From positions 496,001 to 560,000 of the forward strand of contig NZ_JAAQYM010000005.1 of NCBI RefSeq assembly GCF_012986595.1: 64,000 nucleotides of DNA, in the 5' to 3' direction. The notes beneath the pieces were generated by a model. That model saw only the letters and a list, made by a program, of their open reading frames with translations. It ran no database searches and was not told where the DNA came from. Below, one piece after another: positions 9,059 through 17,537 of this stretch. Positions within the stretch are counted from its first letter, which is position 1. Each line of letters starts with the position of its first letter. Source of the stretch: Pseudomonas koreensis. Its GTDB lineage: Bacteria; Pseudomonadota; Gammaproteobacteria; Pseudomonadales; Pseudomonadaceae. The position numbers and the translations under genes are program-made.

Positions 9059-10192
9059 TCAGCTTAGGTATTCAGCCAATCCGCTGTAACAAGTCGCCAA
9101 ATGGTACGGCGTGGTAGAAGGCATGTCCTTGCGGCTCACCTCACCCTGTTCATCCCGGCACTCATACCAGCCACCGCCATGCAGAAACCGCTGTTGCAGC
9201 GCCTGCAACTGGCGCAGCACTACCGCTTCGCTGCCCGGGCGCAAGGTCAGGGCGCGCAGGTATTCTGCCTGCGCCCAGATGCGCTGAGTCGAATCCTTCG
9301 GTCGTCCATCCAGTTCCAGATCAAGCATCGCCCGCACCGCGCCGGTCGACTCGACCACGCCGAACTGTTCGGTGAAAGCGAAGGCCCGGTCCAATGCCGC
9401 GTGCAGTTTCGAACCGCGCAGTAGCGGTGACGATTGCAGCAGGAAATACCATTCGAACTGATGCCCCGGCTCGTACCAGTTATCCACAGCCCCCAACGGT
9501 TTCTCCATCAGCACGCCGTGTTGCGGATCGACGAAGTGCTTGTGCATGGCTGTGCATAACTCCAGCAACGCTTGCTGTGTCTGGGCATCTTCGCGCACGG
9601 CGAGGGTGGCGAGGAAGGCTTCGGCCAGGTGCATCAGCGGGTTCTGCAGCGGACCGGTTTGCAGGGTGATCCAGTCGCGGTCCAGGCACGCTTCGTACAA
9701 GCCGTCACCGGTGGCGAAGCGCCGGGCGATGACTTCCAGTGCGGCGTTGAGCGTGGATTCCACCAGCGGCTCGCGGGACTTGGCCCAGTAATGAGCGCAG
9801 GCGAACAGGATGAAGGCGTGGGTGTAGAGGTCTTTGCGCTGATCCAGCGGCTTGCCGTCGGCATCGATGCTGTAGAACCAGCCGCCGTGCTCGGCATCAT
9901 GAAAGTGCCGTTGCAGCGAACGGAACAGTGCGGCGGCGCGGATCTCGGCGTTATCCACAACCCCGATCAGGCTGGAAAACAGGTACAGCTGCCGTGCGCA
10001 GGCCATTGCCCGATAGCGTTGTGGCGGCAGTGGCTTGTGGGCGGCGTCCAGTGCTTCGTAGGGCAGCGCCATGTCGGCGTTCCAGCCCGGGCCTTGCCAG
10101 AGCGGCACGATCACGTTCAGAAAGTGCTGTTGCACGTCGCTGAACAGGGCGGTCAATTCGGGCAGGGAGGTGCAGCGGGAAGCATGGGGCAT
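9059..10192 (-). CDS. AGE-family sugar epimerase/isomerase
   Basis: N-acylglucosamine 2-epimerase superfamily protein, 377 residues, an (alpha/alpha)6 barrel. Family members isomerise mannose or glucose to fructose, or epimerise N-acetylglucosamine. Candidate active-site residues are visible: Arg in R-Y-R-A-M-A-C-A-R near residue 60, His in D-L-Y-T-H-A-F, His in E-P-G-H-Q-F-E-W and His in T-T-P-Y-H-L. This pattern fits the mannose/aldose isomerase branch (YihS/ManI) at least as well as GlcNAc epimerases. No sugar operon surrounds it, so the substrate is open. Confidence 0.82.
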   Translation of the reverse strand: MPHASRCTSLPELTALFSDVQQHFLNVIVPLWQGPGWNADMALPYEALDAAHKPLPPQRYRAMACARQLYLFSSLIGVVDNAEIRAAALFRSLQRHFHDAEHGGWFYSIDADGKPLDQRKDLYTHAFILFACAHYWAKSREPLVESTLNAALEVIARRFATGDGLYEACLDRDWITLQTGPLQNPLMHLAEAFLATLAVREDAQTQQALLELCTAMHKHFVDPQHGVLMEKPLGAVDNWYEPGHQFEWYFLLQSSPLLRGSKLHAALDRAFAFTEQFGVVESTGAVRAMLDLELDGRPKDSTQRIWAQAEYLRALTLRPGSEAVVLRQLQALQQRFLHGGGWYECRDEQGEVSRKDMPSTTPYHLATCYSGLAEYLS

Positions 10193-10277
10193 TGGCGGAC
10201 GTCGTCACGGCTGGGGCGATTGCGCGACATGGTAGCAGAGCGGCGGGCCTTAGAGACGCGGAGTCTGTCAGTCCGCC

Positions 10278-10351
10278 TTCGCGAGCAGGCTCGCTCCCAC
10301 AGTGGATTTGCAGCGTACACAAAACCTGTGGGAGCGAGCCTGCTCGCGAAG
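10278..10351. repeat. REP doublet, GTGGGAGCGAGCCTGCTCGCGAA family
   Basis: Inverted pair between the epimerase gene and hupE, with ~25 bases between units. Confidence 0.9.
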
Positions 10352-10375
10352 AGGCCAGTGGCAGGCGCTAGAGAA

Positions 10376-10948
10376 TCAACCGGCCAGCAACCACGCGCCA
10401 GTCACAGCCGAAGCGGCACCCGCCACACGCACCAGAGGCGCAGCAGCCTGAGGCAGAAAACGAACCACCGCATAACCCGCCGCATGCAGTGCAGCCGTCG
10501 CCGCCACGAAGCCGGCGGCATACGCCCACGGGCTGCTCATGTCCGGCAGCTCCAGACCATGCGCCACGCCATGGAACAGCGCAAACAGCGCCGTCGCGGC
10601 CACCGCCATCAGCAGCGGCGGACGCACCGCCAGTGCCACCGCCAGGCCCAGCGCCAGCACAGAGGCGGCGATCCCGCTTTCCAGCGCCGGCAGCTCCAGC
10701 CCCTCAAAGCCGAGCATGCCGCCGATCAGCATGGTGCCGACAAACGTGCACGGCAGCGCCCAACGTGCAGCGCCTTGCTGCTGCGCCGCCCACAAACCGA
10801 CGGCAATCATCGCCAGCAAGTGGTCGAGGCCGCCGATCGGGTGGCTGATACCGGCGACCAGACCGCTGTCGCCGTGGCCCGGGTGGGCGAAGGCGAGTGC
10901 CGGGGTCAGCAGCAGCGCCACGGCGCCGAAAATACGTTTGAGTGTCAT
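10376..10948 (-). CDS. hupE: HupE/UreJ-family nickel permease
   Basis: Inner-membrane nickel importer accessory to urease, 190 residues with six or seven hydrophobic helices after a signal-like N-terminus. The HupE/UreJ motifs H-P-G-H-G (residues ~22-26) and H-P-I-G-G-L-D-H-L-L-A-M (~36-47) supply the histidines thought to coordinate nickel. F-H-G-V-A-H-G recurs near residue 124. It is the last gene of the minus-strand ureE-ureF-ureG unit, 27 bases after ureG, so it very likely supplies nickel for urease assembly. Confidence 0.88.
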   Translation of the reverse strand: MTLKRIFGAVALLLTPALAFAHPGHGDSGLVAGISHPIGGLDHLLAMIAVGLWAAQQQGAARWALPCTFVGTMLIGGMLGFEGLELPALESGIAASVLALGLAVALAVRPPLLMAVAATALFALFHGVAHGLELPDMSSPWAYAAGFVAATAALHAAGYAVVRFLPQAAAPLVRVAGAASAVTGAWLLAG

Positions 10949-10975
10949 GGATAAGCTTCCTTGTTGGTCAATAAG

Positions 10976-11590
10976 TCAGGCGGCGTTCAGCAGGCCCTGG
11001 CGTTCGATGAAGGCGATGATTTCTTCCAGGCCCTGGCCGGTCTTCTGGTTGCTGAAGACGAAGGGCTTGCCGTTGCGCATGCGTCGGGTGTCGCTATCCA
11101 TCATTTCCAGCGAGGCGCCGACCAGCGGCGCCAGGTCGATCTTGTTGATCACCAGCAGGTCGGACTTGCAGATCCCCGGCCCGCCCTTGCGTGGCAGCTT
11201 GTCGCCGGCCGAGACGTCGATAACGTAAATGGTCAGGTCCGACAGCTCCGGGCTGAAGGTCGCCGACAGGTTGTCGCCGCCAGACTCCACCAGAATCAGG
11301 TCCAGCCCCGGAAAGCGCCGGTTCAGTTGGTCCACCGCTTCGAGGTTGATCGAGGCGTCTTCGCGGATCGCCGTGTGCGGGCAGCCACCGGTTTCCACGC
11401 CGATGATGCGTTCCGGGGCCAGTGCTTGGTTGCGCACCAGAAAGTCGGCGTCTTCGCGGGTATAAATGTCGTTGGTAACGACGGCCAGGTTGTAGCGATC
11501 GCGCAGCGCCAGGCACAGGGCCAGGGTCAATGCGGTCTTGCCGGAACCGACCGGGCCGCCGATGCCGACGCGCAGGGGTTGTGTGTTCAT
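10976..11590 (-). CDS. ureG: Urease accessory GTPase UreG
   Basis: SIMIBI-class GTPase that powers nickel insertion into urease, 204 residues. P-loop G-P-V-G-S-G-K-T is at residues 11-18. The nickel-binding C-P-H motif follows in E-T-G-G-C-P-H-T-A-I-R, and N-K-I-D-L is the guanine-specificity motif. I place the start at the ATG at 11590, which has GGAG eight bases upstream. A TTG a few codons earlier is less likely. It works as a complex with UreF and UreD, with nickel delivered from UreE. Confidence 0.95.
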   Translation of the reverse strand: MNTQPLRVGIGGPVGSGKTALTLALCLALRDRYNLAVVTNDIYTREDADFLVRNQALAPERIIGVETGGCPHTAIREDASINLEAVDQLNRRFPGLDLILVESGGDNLSATFSPELSDLTIYVIDVSAGDKLPRKGGPGICKSDLLVINKIDLAPLVGASLEMMDSDTRRMRNGKPFVFSNQKTGQGLEEIIAFIERQGLLNAA

Positions 11591-11613
11591 GTGCTTCTCC
11601 AAGATGACAGGCC

Positions 11614-12288
11614 CTAGGAACGGAACAGACGGCTGTACTGGCGCTCATGCGCCATGCACGCCAGGGACAGGCCGAACGCGGCGCTGCCGATGTGTTCGGG
11701 ATTGATTCGGCTGGCGTCCTGCTGCGCCTGTTGCAGCAGCGGCAGCAGTTCGCTGGTCAGGCGCTGGGCGGCTTGCTGGCCCAGCGGCAGGGTTTTCATC
11801 AGTACGGCGAGCTGGTTTTCCAGCCAGCTCCACAGCCACGCGGCGAGGGCGTCCTGCGGGATGATGCCCCAGGCGCGGGCAGCCAATGCCCAGCCGAGGG
11901 CCAGATGCGGTTCGGCGCATTGCTCGAGAAAGTTACGGGCCGGCGCGTCGAGTTCCGGCAAACCGTTGAGCAACTGCTGCAGCGAGTAACCCATCTGCCG
12001 GCTCTCCAGATGCAACTCACGGGTTTCGCGGCTGGCGCGGTGGCTTTCGCAGATGCGCAGCAGCTCATCCCAGTTGTCGTCAACCGCCGCCTGACAATGG
12101 GCGAGCAACAGCGGCGCCTCGAAACGCGCAAGGTTGAGCAGCAACTGATCGCTGATCCAGCGCCGAGCGCTGTCCGGGTTGTTTACGCGGCCGTTATCCA
12201 CCGCCATTTCCAGGCCTTGCGAATAGCTGTAGCCGCCAATCGGCAATTGCGGACTGGCCAGGCGCAGCAGCGCCCAGGCCGGATTCAC
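11614..12288 (-). CDS. ureF: Urease accessory protein UreF
   Basis: All-helical chaperone that bridges UreG to UreD and apo-urease, 224 residues, the usual size. The N-terminus A-L-L-R-L-A-S-P-Q-L-P-I-G-G-Y-S-Y-S-Q-G-L-E is the conserved UreF opening. It overlaps the ureE stop by four bases, so translation is coupled. Confidence 0.94.
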   Translation of the reverse strand: MNPAWALLRLASPQLPIGGYSYSQGLEMAVDNGRVNNPDSARRWISDQLLLNLARFEAPLLLAHCQAAVDDNWDELLRICESHRASRETRELHLESRQMGYSLQQLLNGLPELDAPARNFLEQCAEPHLALGWALAARAWGIIPQDALAAWLWSWLENQLAVLMKTLPLGQQAAQRLTSELLPLLQQAQQDASRINPEHIGSAAFGLSLACMAHERQYSRLFRS

Positions 12289-12785
12289 AGGCGGACGCCG
12301 AACTGGTGGAGTTTCGGCGCGTAGTTGAAGTCTTCGTCGCCGTGCCGCGAATGATGATGGCCGCCGCCGTAGGCACCGTGTTCCGGCTGGAACGGTGCTT
12401 CAATCGCTTCGACCTGCGCGCCGAGCTGCTCGAGCATGGCCTTGAGCACATAGTCGTCGAGCAGGCGCAGCCAGCCATCGCCCACTTGCAGGGCAACGTG
12501 GCGGTTGCCCAGGTGATAGGCGGCTCGGGTCAGTTCGAAGGCATTGGCGCAGGTGACGTGCAGCAGTTGCTCGGGGCGGGCGCAGACGCGAACGATGCGG
12601 CCGTCTTCGGCCTGCAGGCATTCGCCGTCATATAACGGCGCCTGGCCGCGCTCCAGAAACAACCCGACGTCTTCGCCATCGGCACTGAAACAGCGCAGGC
12701 GGCTCTTGCTCCGCGCTTCGAAGGTCAGGTGCAACTCGGCGGACCAGACAGGTTGAGGGTCGATTCTGCGGTGAATCACCAGCAT
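12285..12785 (-). CDS. ureE: Urease accessory nickel metallochaperone UreE
   Basis: Cytoplasmic nickel chaperone, 166 residues. The N-terminal peptide-binding domain carries L-T-F-E-A-R-S-K-S-R-L-R. The C-terminal metal domain includes G-N-R-H, and a histidine-rich tail (G-G-G-H-H-H-S-R-H-G) near residues 142-151 stores Ni(II). It is the first gene of ureEFG-hupE on the minus strand, with GGAAG just before the ATG. A strong sigma-54 type promoter lies 40-55 bases upstream. Confidence 0.95.
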   Translation of the reverse strand: MLVIHRRIDPQPVWSAELHLTFEARSKSRLRCFSADGEDVGLFLERGQAPLYDGECLQAEDGRIVRVCARPEQLLHVTCANAFELTRAAYHLGNRHVALQVGDGWLRLLDDYVLKAMLEQLGAQVEAIEAPFQPEHGAYGGGHHHSRHGDEDFNYAPKLHQFGVRL

Positions 12786-12823
12786 CGGAAAGCTTCCAGC
12801 AATGGACTTGTAGTGAGGGCTAG

Positions 12824-12840
12824 AGCAAGTGGCTTGCCAA
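12824..12840 (-). promoter_or_regulatory. Candidate sigma-54 promoter of ureEFG-hupE
   Basis: On the minus strand TTGGCAAGCCACTTGCT matches YTGGCACGRNNNTTGCW at all but two positions, with exact GG-N10-GC spacing. The predicted start is ~25-30 bases before the ureE ATG. This fits nitrogen (NtrC) control of urease maturation. Confidence 0.6.
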
Positions 12841-12957
12841 CCGGCCGAGATGTAGGAAATCCCTGTCGGAGCGTAGTGGATGTTTCAAGATGTTGCGGGA
12901 TTTTGGAAGATTTTGGTGCGTGAAGATTTTTACATGCACCAATTTGTGGCTTATAAA

Positions 12958-13027
12958 AAAAGATCGCAGCCTTCGGCAGCTCCTACAGGGAATGGGTGTA
13001 GGAGCTGCGAAGGCTGCGATCTTTTTG
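12958..13027. repeat. REP doublet, TGTAGGAGCTGC...GCTGCGATC family
   Basis: Inverted pair AAAGATCGCAGCCTTCGGCA / TGTAGGAGCTGCGAAGGCTG with an 8-base centre, between ureE and the TetR gene. Confidence 0.88.
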
Positions 13028-13031
13028 ATCT

Positions 13032-13664
13032 TTACTCGGTACTGCCCAGCCCTTGCCAGTGCTTGAGGCCGATAAAGATGAAGCGCAACTGCTGGGTGAT
13101 CTTCGCCTGCGGCGTCAGATGTTCGGGCAGGGCTTCGGCGGGCGGGTCGATGATGTCCGGCAGGGTGGCGAACACCGATTTGACGATCAGGTCGGCGATC
13201 ACGCTGAGGCCGGCAGCGTCCAGATGTTGCAGCTTGGGCATCAGCGTCAGGTCAGCCGCGAGGTCGGCGCTGATGTTCTCGCGCAGACGGCCGATCGCCT
13301 GGCGCACCGGCTGCGAGCCGCCGTATTGCTCGCGGGCGAGAAACAAAAATTGCGAACGGTTGGCGCTGACCACGTCGAGGAAGATCCGTACGGAGGCATC
13401 GATGATGCCGCCCATGACGAATTCGTTGTGGCGCACCAGGCGGATGGTCTCGCGAAAGGTCTGGCCGACTTCACTGACCAGCACCAGACCGAGTTCGTCC
13501 ATGTCGGCGAAATGCCGATAGAAACCGGTCGGCACGATGCCGGCGGTCTTGGTCACTTCACGCAGGCTCAGGCTGCCGAATCCTCGGCCGCTTTCCATCA
13601 AGTGGCGGGCAGCGTCCATCAGGGCGTTGCGGGTCTGTTGTTTCTGTTCGGCGCGGGGCAGCAT
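13032..13664 (-). CDS. TetR-family regulator, FabR/DesT-like
   Basis: DNA-binding repressor of 210 residues. The N-terminus R-A-E-Q-K-Q-Q-T-R-N-A-L-M-D-A-A and the HTH segment L-S-L-R-E-V-T-K-T-A-G-I-V-P-T-G-F-Y-R-H-F resemble FabR of E. coli and DesT of P. aeruginosa, which sense acyl-CoA pools and control unsaturated fatty acid synthesis. I place the start at 13664 (M-L-P-R-A-E-Q). An in-frame start 15 codons upstream adds a segment unlike the family. No desaturase gene is adjacent, so the target is unconfirmed. Confidence 0.8.
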   Translation of the reverse strand: MLPRAEQKQQTRNALMDAARHLMESGRGFGSLSLREVTKTAGIVPTGFYRHFADMDELGLVLVSEVGQTFRETIRLVRHNEFVMGGIIDASVRIFLDVVSANRSQFLFLAREQYGGSQPVRQAIGRLRENISADLAADLTLMPKLQHLDAAGLSVIADLIVKSVFATLPDIIDPPAEALPEHLTPQAKITQQLRFIFIGLKHWQGLGSTE

Positions 13665-13794
13665 CGCAAAGGCGTTTTCTTGAGCGGGACAAGCGCCGCA
13701 CTCTAGCAAATCGGCTTTGCTGGCGTCGAACGGCAGGGGAAAGTCAGCAGAGGGAAATCCAGTCTTGCGGTGTGTCTCGGGGCTGAAAAAGTCA

Positions 13795-13825
13795 AAAGCC
13801 CAATCGGGTGATTGGGCTTTTTTTC
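13795..13825 (-). terminator. Bidirectional intrinsic terminator
   Basis: AAAAGCCCAATC-GGGT-GATTGGGCTTTTTTT: an eight-base GC-containing stem flanked by A- and T-runs, just after the stop of the minus-strand repeat-protein gene. Confidence 0.85.
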
Positions 13826-13840
13826 CAGGCCGCCACGGGC

Positions 13841-14305
13841 TTAGCTCAAAGCGCTGTTGCGTTCGATCACACGGTCACCACCACCTTCAGCAAGGGTTTG
13901 GCCTTGTGGAGTGCGATCGCTGCCATCGGAAGCCAGAGTCTGACCTTGTGGGGTTTTGTCGTAGCCATCGGAAGCCAGAGTCTGACCCTGTGGGGTTTTG
14001 TCATAGCCGTCTTCAACCAGACCTTTCTCTTCCAGGCGATCACGGCCGCCTTCAGCTACAGCTTGACCTTGTGGAGTCTTGTCGTAGCCATCTTCAACCA
14101 GACCTTTCTCTTCCAGACGATTACGGCCGTTTTCAGCCAGGGTCTGACCTTGTGGGGTACGGTCGCTGCCGTCGGCCGCCACAGTCTGGCTGAATACCGA
14201 GTGGCTGGATTTCACTTGTGGGGTAGCCTGTTCGGCAGCGGGCAGGGCGAAAGCAGTGCTGGCTAGCATCGACAGGGTAAGGCTGAGCAGTAATTGGCGT
14301 TTCAT
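13841..14305 (-). CDS. Secreted protein of imperfect 14-residue repeats (function unknown)
   Basis: 154 residues. A signal peptide (M-K-R-Q-L-L-L-S-L-T-L-S-M-L-A-S-T-A-F-A) is followed by a hydrophilic region made almost entirely of repeats. Five copies of [AES]-D-G-[SY]-D-[RK]-T-P-Q-G-Q-[TA]-[LV]-A and two copies of G-R-[ND]-R-L-E-E-K-G-L-V alternate. The DNA shows the same direct repeats between ~13887 and 14180. No cysteines or catalytic residues stand out, and glycine/aspartate richness suggests a disordered periplasmic or ion-binding protein. I do not recognise a named family. The start at 14305 has a GGAGCAACC box upstream; the longer frame to 14404 would spoil the signal peptide. Confidence 0.75.
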   Translation of the reverse strand: MKRQLLLSLTLSMLASTAFALPAAEQATPQVKSSHSVFSQTVAADGSDRTPQGQTLAENGRNRLEEKGLVEDGYDKTPQGQAVAEGGRDRLEEKGLVEDGYDKTPQGQTLASDGYDKTPQGQTLASDGSDRTPQGQTLAEGGGDRVIERNSALS

Positions 14306-14690
14306 GATGGGTTGCTCCTTGGGAGGGCGATAAAGTGGGTACGAAGCCAATGCTACTCTCGATAAGTCGATATAAAAGTTCATAAACGCAATGGTAATAA
14401 TCAACAGAATTGATTGTTCTGCCGAGGCGCTCTAGCTCGGGCGTTTGCGGGCGGTGGTTTTGCACCGCAGTGGGTATTTTCGACTCACTCGCGCCTCGCA
14501 AATGTGCGGGTGGCGGTAACGCACTTCGACCGATCGGTCAGCATTCGGGCGATTTTTTGCCGTGGAATCTATATTCCGATTAAACCTGCGCACTGTTTGC
14601 CAGTCGTAGAATTCATGAGGGCCGCTTTGGCCCGTCGTTTCAGCTGTGCGTCGCGAAGTCGGCGTGCGGTCGTCATCAGGAGTCTTGTGC
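14306..14690. other. Intergenic region between divergent repeat-protein and AsmA genes
   Basis: 385 bases that must hold both promoters. The only clear structure is a perfect 12-base palindrome, GACCGATCGGTC, at 14528-14539, which looks like a regulator operator. No RNA gene or additional reading frame is convincing. Confidence 0.4.
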
Positions 14691-16766
14691 ATGACGCGCA
14701 CCGGGAAAATCTTCAGTTGGACCTTCGCCATCCTCGTACTGCTGCTGGCGGTGCTGGTTCTGATCATCGTGTTCTTCGACTGGAACCGGATCAAACCGCC
14801 GCTCAACGCCAAAGTCTCGGAAGAACTGCATCGACCGTTTGCCATTAACGGCAACCTCGCGGTGATCTGGCAGCGCGAGCCGGATGAGGGCGGCTGGCGG
14901 GCCTGGGTGCCATGGCCGCATGTAGTGGCTGAAGACTTGACGCTGGGCAATCCGGACTGGTCGAAACAACCGCAGATGGTCACGCTCAAGCGCGTGGAAC
15001 TGCGCATCTCGCCGCTGGCGCTGCTGGCGCAACGAGTGACGATCCCGCGTATCGACCTGACTGAACCCAATGCACAGCTGCAACGCCTGGCCGACGGCCG
15101 CGCCAACTGGACCTTCAAGTTCGATCCGAAGGACCCGAACGCCGAGCCGTCCAACTGGGTGGTGGACATCGGGGCGATTGGCTTCGACAAGGGCCACGTC
15201 ACGCTGGATGATCAGACGCTCAAGACCAACCTCGACGTGGTGATCGATCCGCTGGGCAAACCGATTCCGTTCAACGAGATCGTCGGTGACAAAGCCGCGA
15301 AGACTGCGCAGGACAAGGGCGCCGCGCCGCAGGACTATGCGTTCGCGCTGAAGGTCAAAGGCCAGTATCACGGCCAGAATCTCACCGGCCAGGGCAAGAT
15401 CGGCGGGCTGCTGGCGCTGCAGGATGCGAACAAGCCGTTCCCGCTGCAGGCCCAGGCGAAGATCGGCGCCACCAGCATTGAACTGGCCGGCACCTTGACC
15501 GACCCGCTCAACCTCGGCGCCCTCGATCTGCGTCTGAAGCTGGCCGGCGCCAGCCTCGGTAACCTCTATCCACTGACCGGCGTGACCCTGCCGGACACGC
15601 CGCCGTATTCCACCGACGGTCACCTGATTGCCAAGCTGCATGACGCTGCTGGGGCGAAATTCACCTATGAGCAGTTCAACGGCAAGATCGGCAGCAGCGA
15701 CATTCACGGTGATCTGACCTACGTCGCCAGCCAGCCACGGCCCAAGCTGAGTGGCGCGCTGCTGTCCAACCAACTGCTGTTCGCCGACCTCGCGCCGTTG
15801 ATCGGTGCCGACTCCAATGACAAGCAAAAGGCCCGCGGCGGCGAGAGCAAACAGCCGACCGACAAAGTGCTGCCGGTCGAAGAGTTCAAGACCGACCGCT
15901 GGCGCGCGATGGACGCCGATGTCGAGTTCACCGGCAAGCGCATCGTGCACAGCGAAAAACTGCCGTTCAACGACCTCTACACCCACCTGAAGCTCAACGA
16001 CGGCGAACTCAGCCTCGAGCCGCTGCGCTTCGGCGTGGCTGGCGGCAATCTGGACGCGCAGATCCGCCTCAATGGCCGCACCGAACCGCTGGAAGGCCGG
16101 GCCAGACTGACCGCCCGCAAATTCAAGCTCAAGGAGCTGTTCCCGACCTTCGAACCGATGAAAACCAGTTTCGGTGAGCTCAATGGCGATGCCGATATCA
16201 GCGGTCGCGGCAACTCGGTGGCCAAGCTGCTCGGCGGCGCCAATGGCAACCTGAAGATGCTGATCAACGACGGCGCGATCAGCCGTGAGCTGATGGAACT
16301 GGCGGGGCTCAACGTCGGCAACTATGTGATCGGCAAGATCTTTGGCGACAAGGAAGTGAAGATCAACTGCGCGGCGGCGGACTTCGACATCAAGACCGGC
16401 CTGGCGACCACGCGGCTGTTTGTGTTCGATACCGAGAACGCGATCATCTATATCGATGGCACGGCGAACATGGCCACCGAGCAACTGGACCTGACCGTAA
16501 CGCCGGAATCCAAGGGCTGGCGTCTGATCTCGCTGCGTTCACCGTTGTACGTGCGCGGCAAGTTCATCAAACCGGACGCGGGCGTGAAAGCCGTGCCGCT
16601 GATGCTGCGCGGGGCGGGGATGGTTGCGTTGGGCGTGATTGCCGCACCGGCGGCAGGGCTGCTGGCGCTGGTGGCACCAAGCGGTGGTGAACCGAATCAG
16701 TGTGCGCCGTTGCTGCAACAGATGAAGGCCGGCAAGGCTCCAGTGACCGTCAAACCAACCAAATAA
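14691..16766 (+). CDS. AsmA-family envelope protein
   Basis: 691 residues. A single N-terminal membrane anchor (residues ~5-30, I-L-V-L-L-L-A-V-L-V-L-I-I-V-F-F) is followed by a large periplasmic beta-rich region with repeated D-[IV]-x-G-x-L and L-x-x-G-x-L-x-L motifs. The AsmA C-terminal domain follows at roughly residues 470-640. AsmA-like proteins are now viewed as bridge-like lipid transporters between inner and outer membranes. The ATG at 14691 is preceded by AGGAG; an upstream in-frame start (14646) would add 15 residues before the anchor. Monocistronic. Confidence 0.85.
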   Translation: MTRTGKIFSWTFAILVLLLAVLVLIIVFFDWNRIKPPLNAKVSEELHRPFAINGNLAVIWQREPDEGGWRAWVPWPHVVAEDLTLGNPDWSKQPQMVTLKRVELRISPLALLAQRVTIPRIDLTEPNAQLQRLADGRANWTFKFDPKDPNAEPSNWVVDIGAIGFDKGHVTLDDQTLKTNLDVVIDPLGKPIPFNEIVGDKAAKTAQDKGAAPQDYAFALKVKGQYHGQNLTGQGKIGGLLALQDANKPFPLQAQAKIGATSIELAGTLTDPLNLGALDLRLKLAGASLGNLYPLTGVTLPDTPPYSTDGHLIAKLHDAAGAKFTYEQFNGKIGSSDIHGDLTYVASQPRPKLSGALLSNQLLFADLAPLIGADSNDKQKARGGESKQPTDKVLPVEEFKTDRWRAMDADVEFTGKRIVHSEKLPFNDLYTHLKLNDGELSLEPLRFGVAGGNLDAQIRLNGRTEPLEGRARLTARKFKLKELFPTFEPMKTSFGELNGDADISGRGNSVAKLLGGANGNLKMLINDGAISRELMELAGLNVGNYVIGKIFGDKEVKINCAAADFDIKTGLATTRLFVFDTENAIIYIDGTANMATEQLDLTVTPESKGWRLISLRSPLYVRGKFIKPDAGVKAVPLMLRGAGMVALGVIAAPAAGLLALVAPSGGEPNQCAPLLQQMKAGKAPVTVKPTK

Positions 16767-16777
16767 AGCCAAGAGCA

Positions 16778-16855
16778 AAAGATCGCAGCCTGCGGCAGCT
16801 CCTGCAGAGGAATGCATTTTCCTGTAGGAGCTGCCGCAGGCTGCGATCTTTTTGC
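16778..16855. repeat. REP doublet, TGTAGGAGCTGCCGCAGGCTGCGATC family
   Basis: Inverted pair with a ~20-base centre directly after the AsmA stop. Confidence 0.9.
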
Positions 16856-16865
16856 TTCTGCTACG

Positions 16866-16899
16866 GCGCCTTCGCGAGCTTGCTCGCGAAGGCGGTTTT
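16866..16899. repeat. REP-like hairpin between convergent genes
   Basis: CGCCTTCGCGAGC-TT-GCTCGCGAAGGCG, a 13-base perfect stem followed by GTTTTG. It may serve as a terminator for the upstream AsmA gene. Confidence 0.7.
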
Positions 16900-16906
16900 G
16901 AACGGC

Positions 16907-17437
16907 TTAGAGGTCTTGCAGGATGTCGGCCATGTCATCCGCATGCTCTTCTTCCTGTGCCAGGATGTCTTCGAAGATGCGTCGGGTGGTCGGGTCTTTA
17001 TCGCCGATGTATTGAATGATTTCGCGGTAGCTGTCGATGGCGATCCGTTCGGCCACCAAGTCTTCGTAGACCATTTCTTTCAGGGTGTTCCCGGCCACGT
17101 ACTGGGCGTGGGACATTTTCGACAGCAGGTCCGGGTTGAACTCCGGCTCGCCGCCCAGTTGCACAATGCGCTCGGCCAGACGGTCGGCGTGTTCTGCTTC
17201 CTGAGTGGCGTGTTCGAGAAATTCCTCGGCGGCCACGTGGGCCTTCAGGCCGTTGGCCATGAAGTAATGACGCTTGTAGCGCAGTACGCAGACCAGCTCG
17301 GTGGCCAGCGATTCATTGAGCAAGCGCAGCACTTCCTCACGGTTGGCGCTGTAGCTCTCGGTTACCGCGCCGTTCTCGACGTGTTGCCGTGCGCGCTCGC
17401 GCAGGGTTTTTACATCAGATAAATGCATGTCACTCAT
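16907..17437 (-). CDS. Ferritin-like (bacterioferritin/Dps-type) protein
   Basis: Cytoplasmic four-helix iron-binding protein, 176 residues. Ferroxidase-type motifs are visible: E-L-V-C-V-L-R-Y near residue 47, E-E-F-L-E-H-A-T-Q-E-A-E-H-A-D-R near 70-85, a glutamate in V-Y-E-D-L-V-A-E-R, and E-E-E-H-A-D-D-M near the C-terminus. This arrangement matches the bacterioferritin-related group that often lacks the heme-ligand methionine. The start at 17437 has GGAGACTGAA upstream. Role inferred: iron storage or peroxide detoxification. Confidence 0.85.
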   Translation of the reverse strand: MSDMHLSDVKTLRERARQHVENGAVTESYSANREEVLRLLNESLATELVCVLRYKRHYFMANGLKAHVAAEEFLEHATQEAEHADRLAERIVQLGGEPEFNPDLLSKMSHAQYVAGNTLKEMVYEDLVAERIAIDSYREIIQYIGDKDPTTRRIFEDILAQEEEHADDMADILQDL

Positions 17438-17537
17438 TTCAGTCTCCTGGAGGCTAATCCGATTGGCGCCACGCTCTACTGACGTGATTGCCTACCCAGG
17501 TTGTGAGTCCTGCGCGATGCAAAAAGTTTTATCGGTT

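Noticed and set aside
9480..9488. TTATCCACA DnaA box inside the epimerase gene, with another near 9952
   Set aside because: Isolated copies in coding sequence, consistent with codon content.
13000..13030. Intrinsic terminator for the TetR gene at its REP element
   Set aside because: The hairpin is one arm of a repeat doublet found throughout the window, so it is listed as a repeat.
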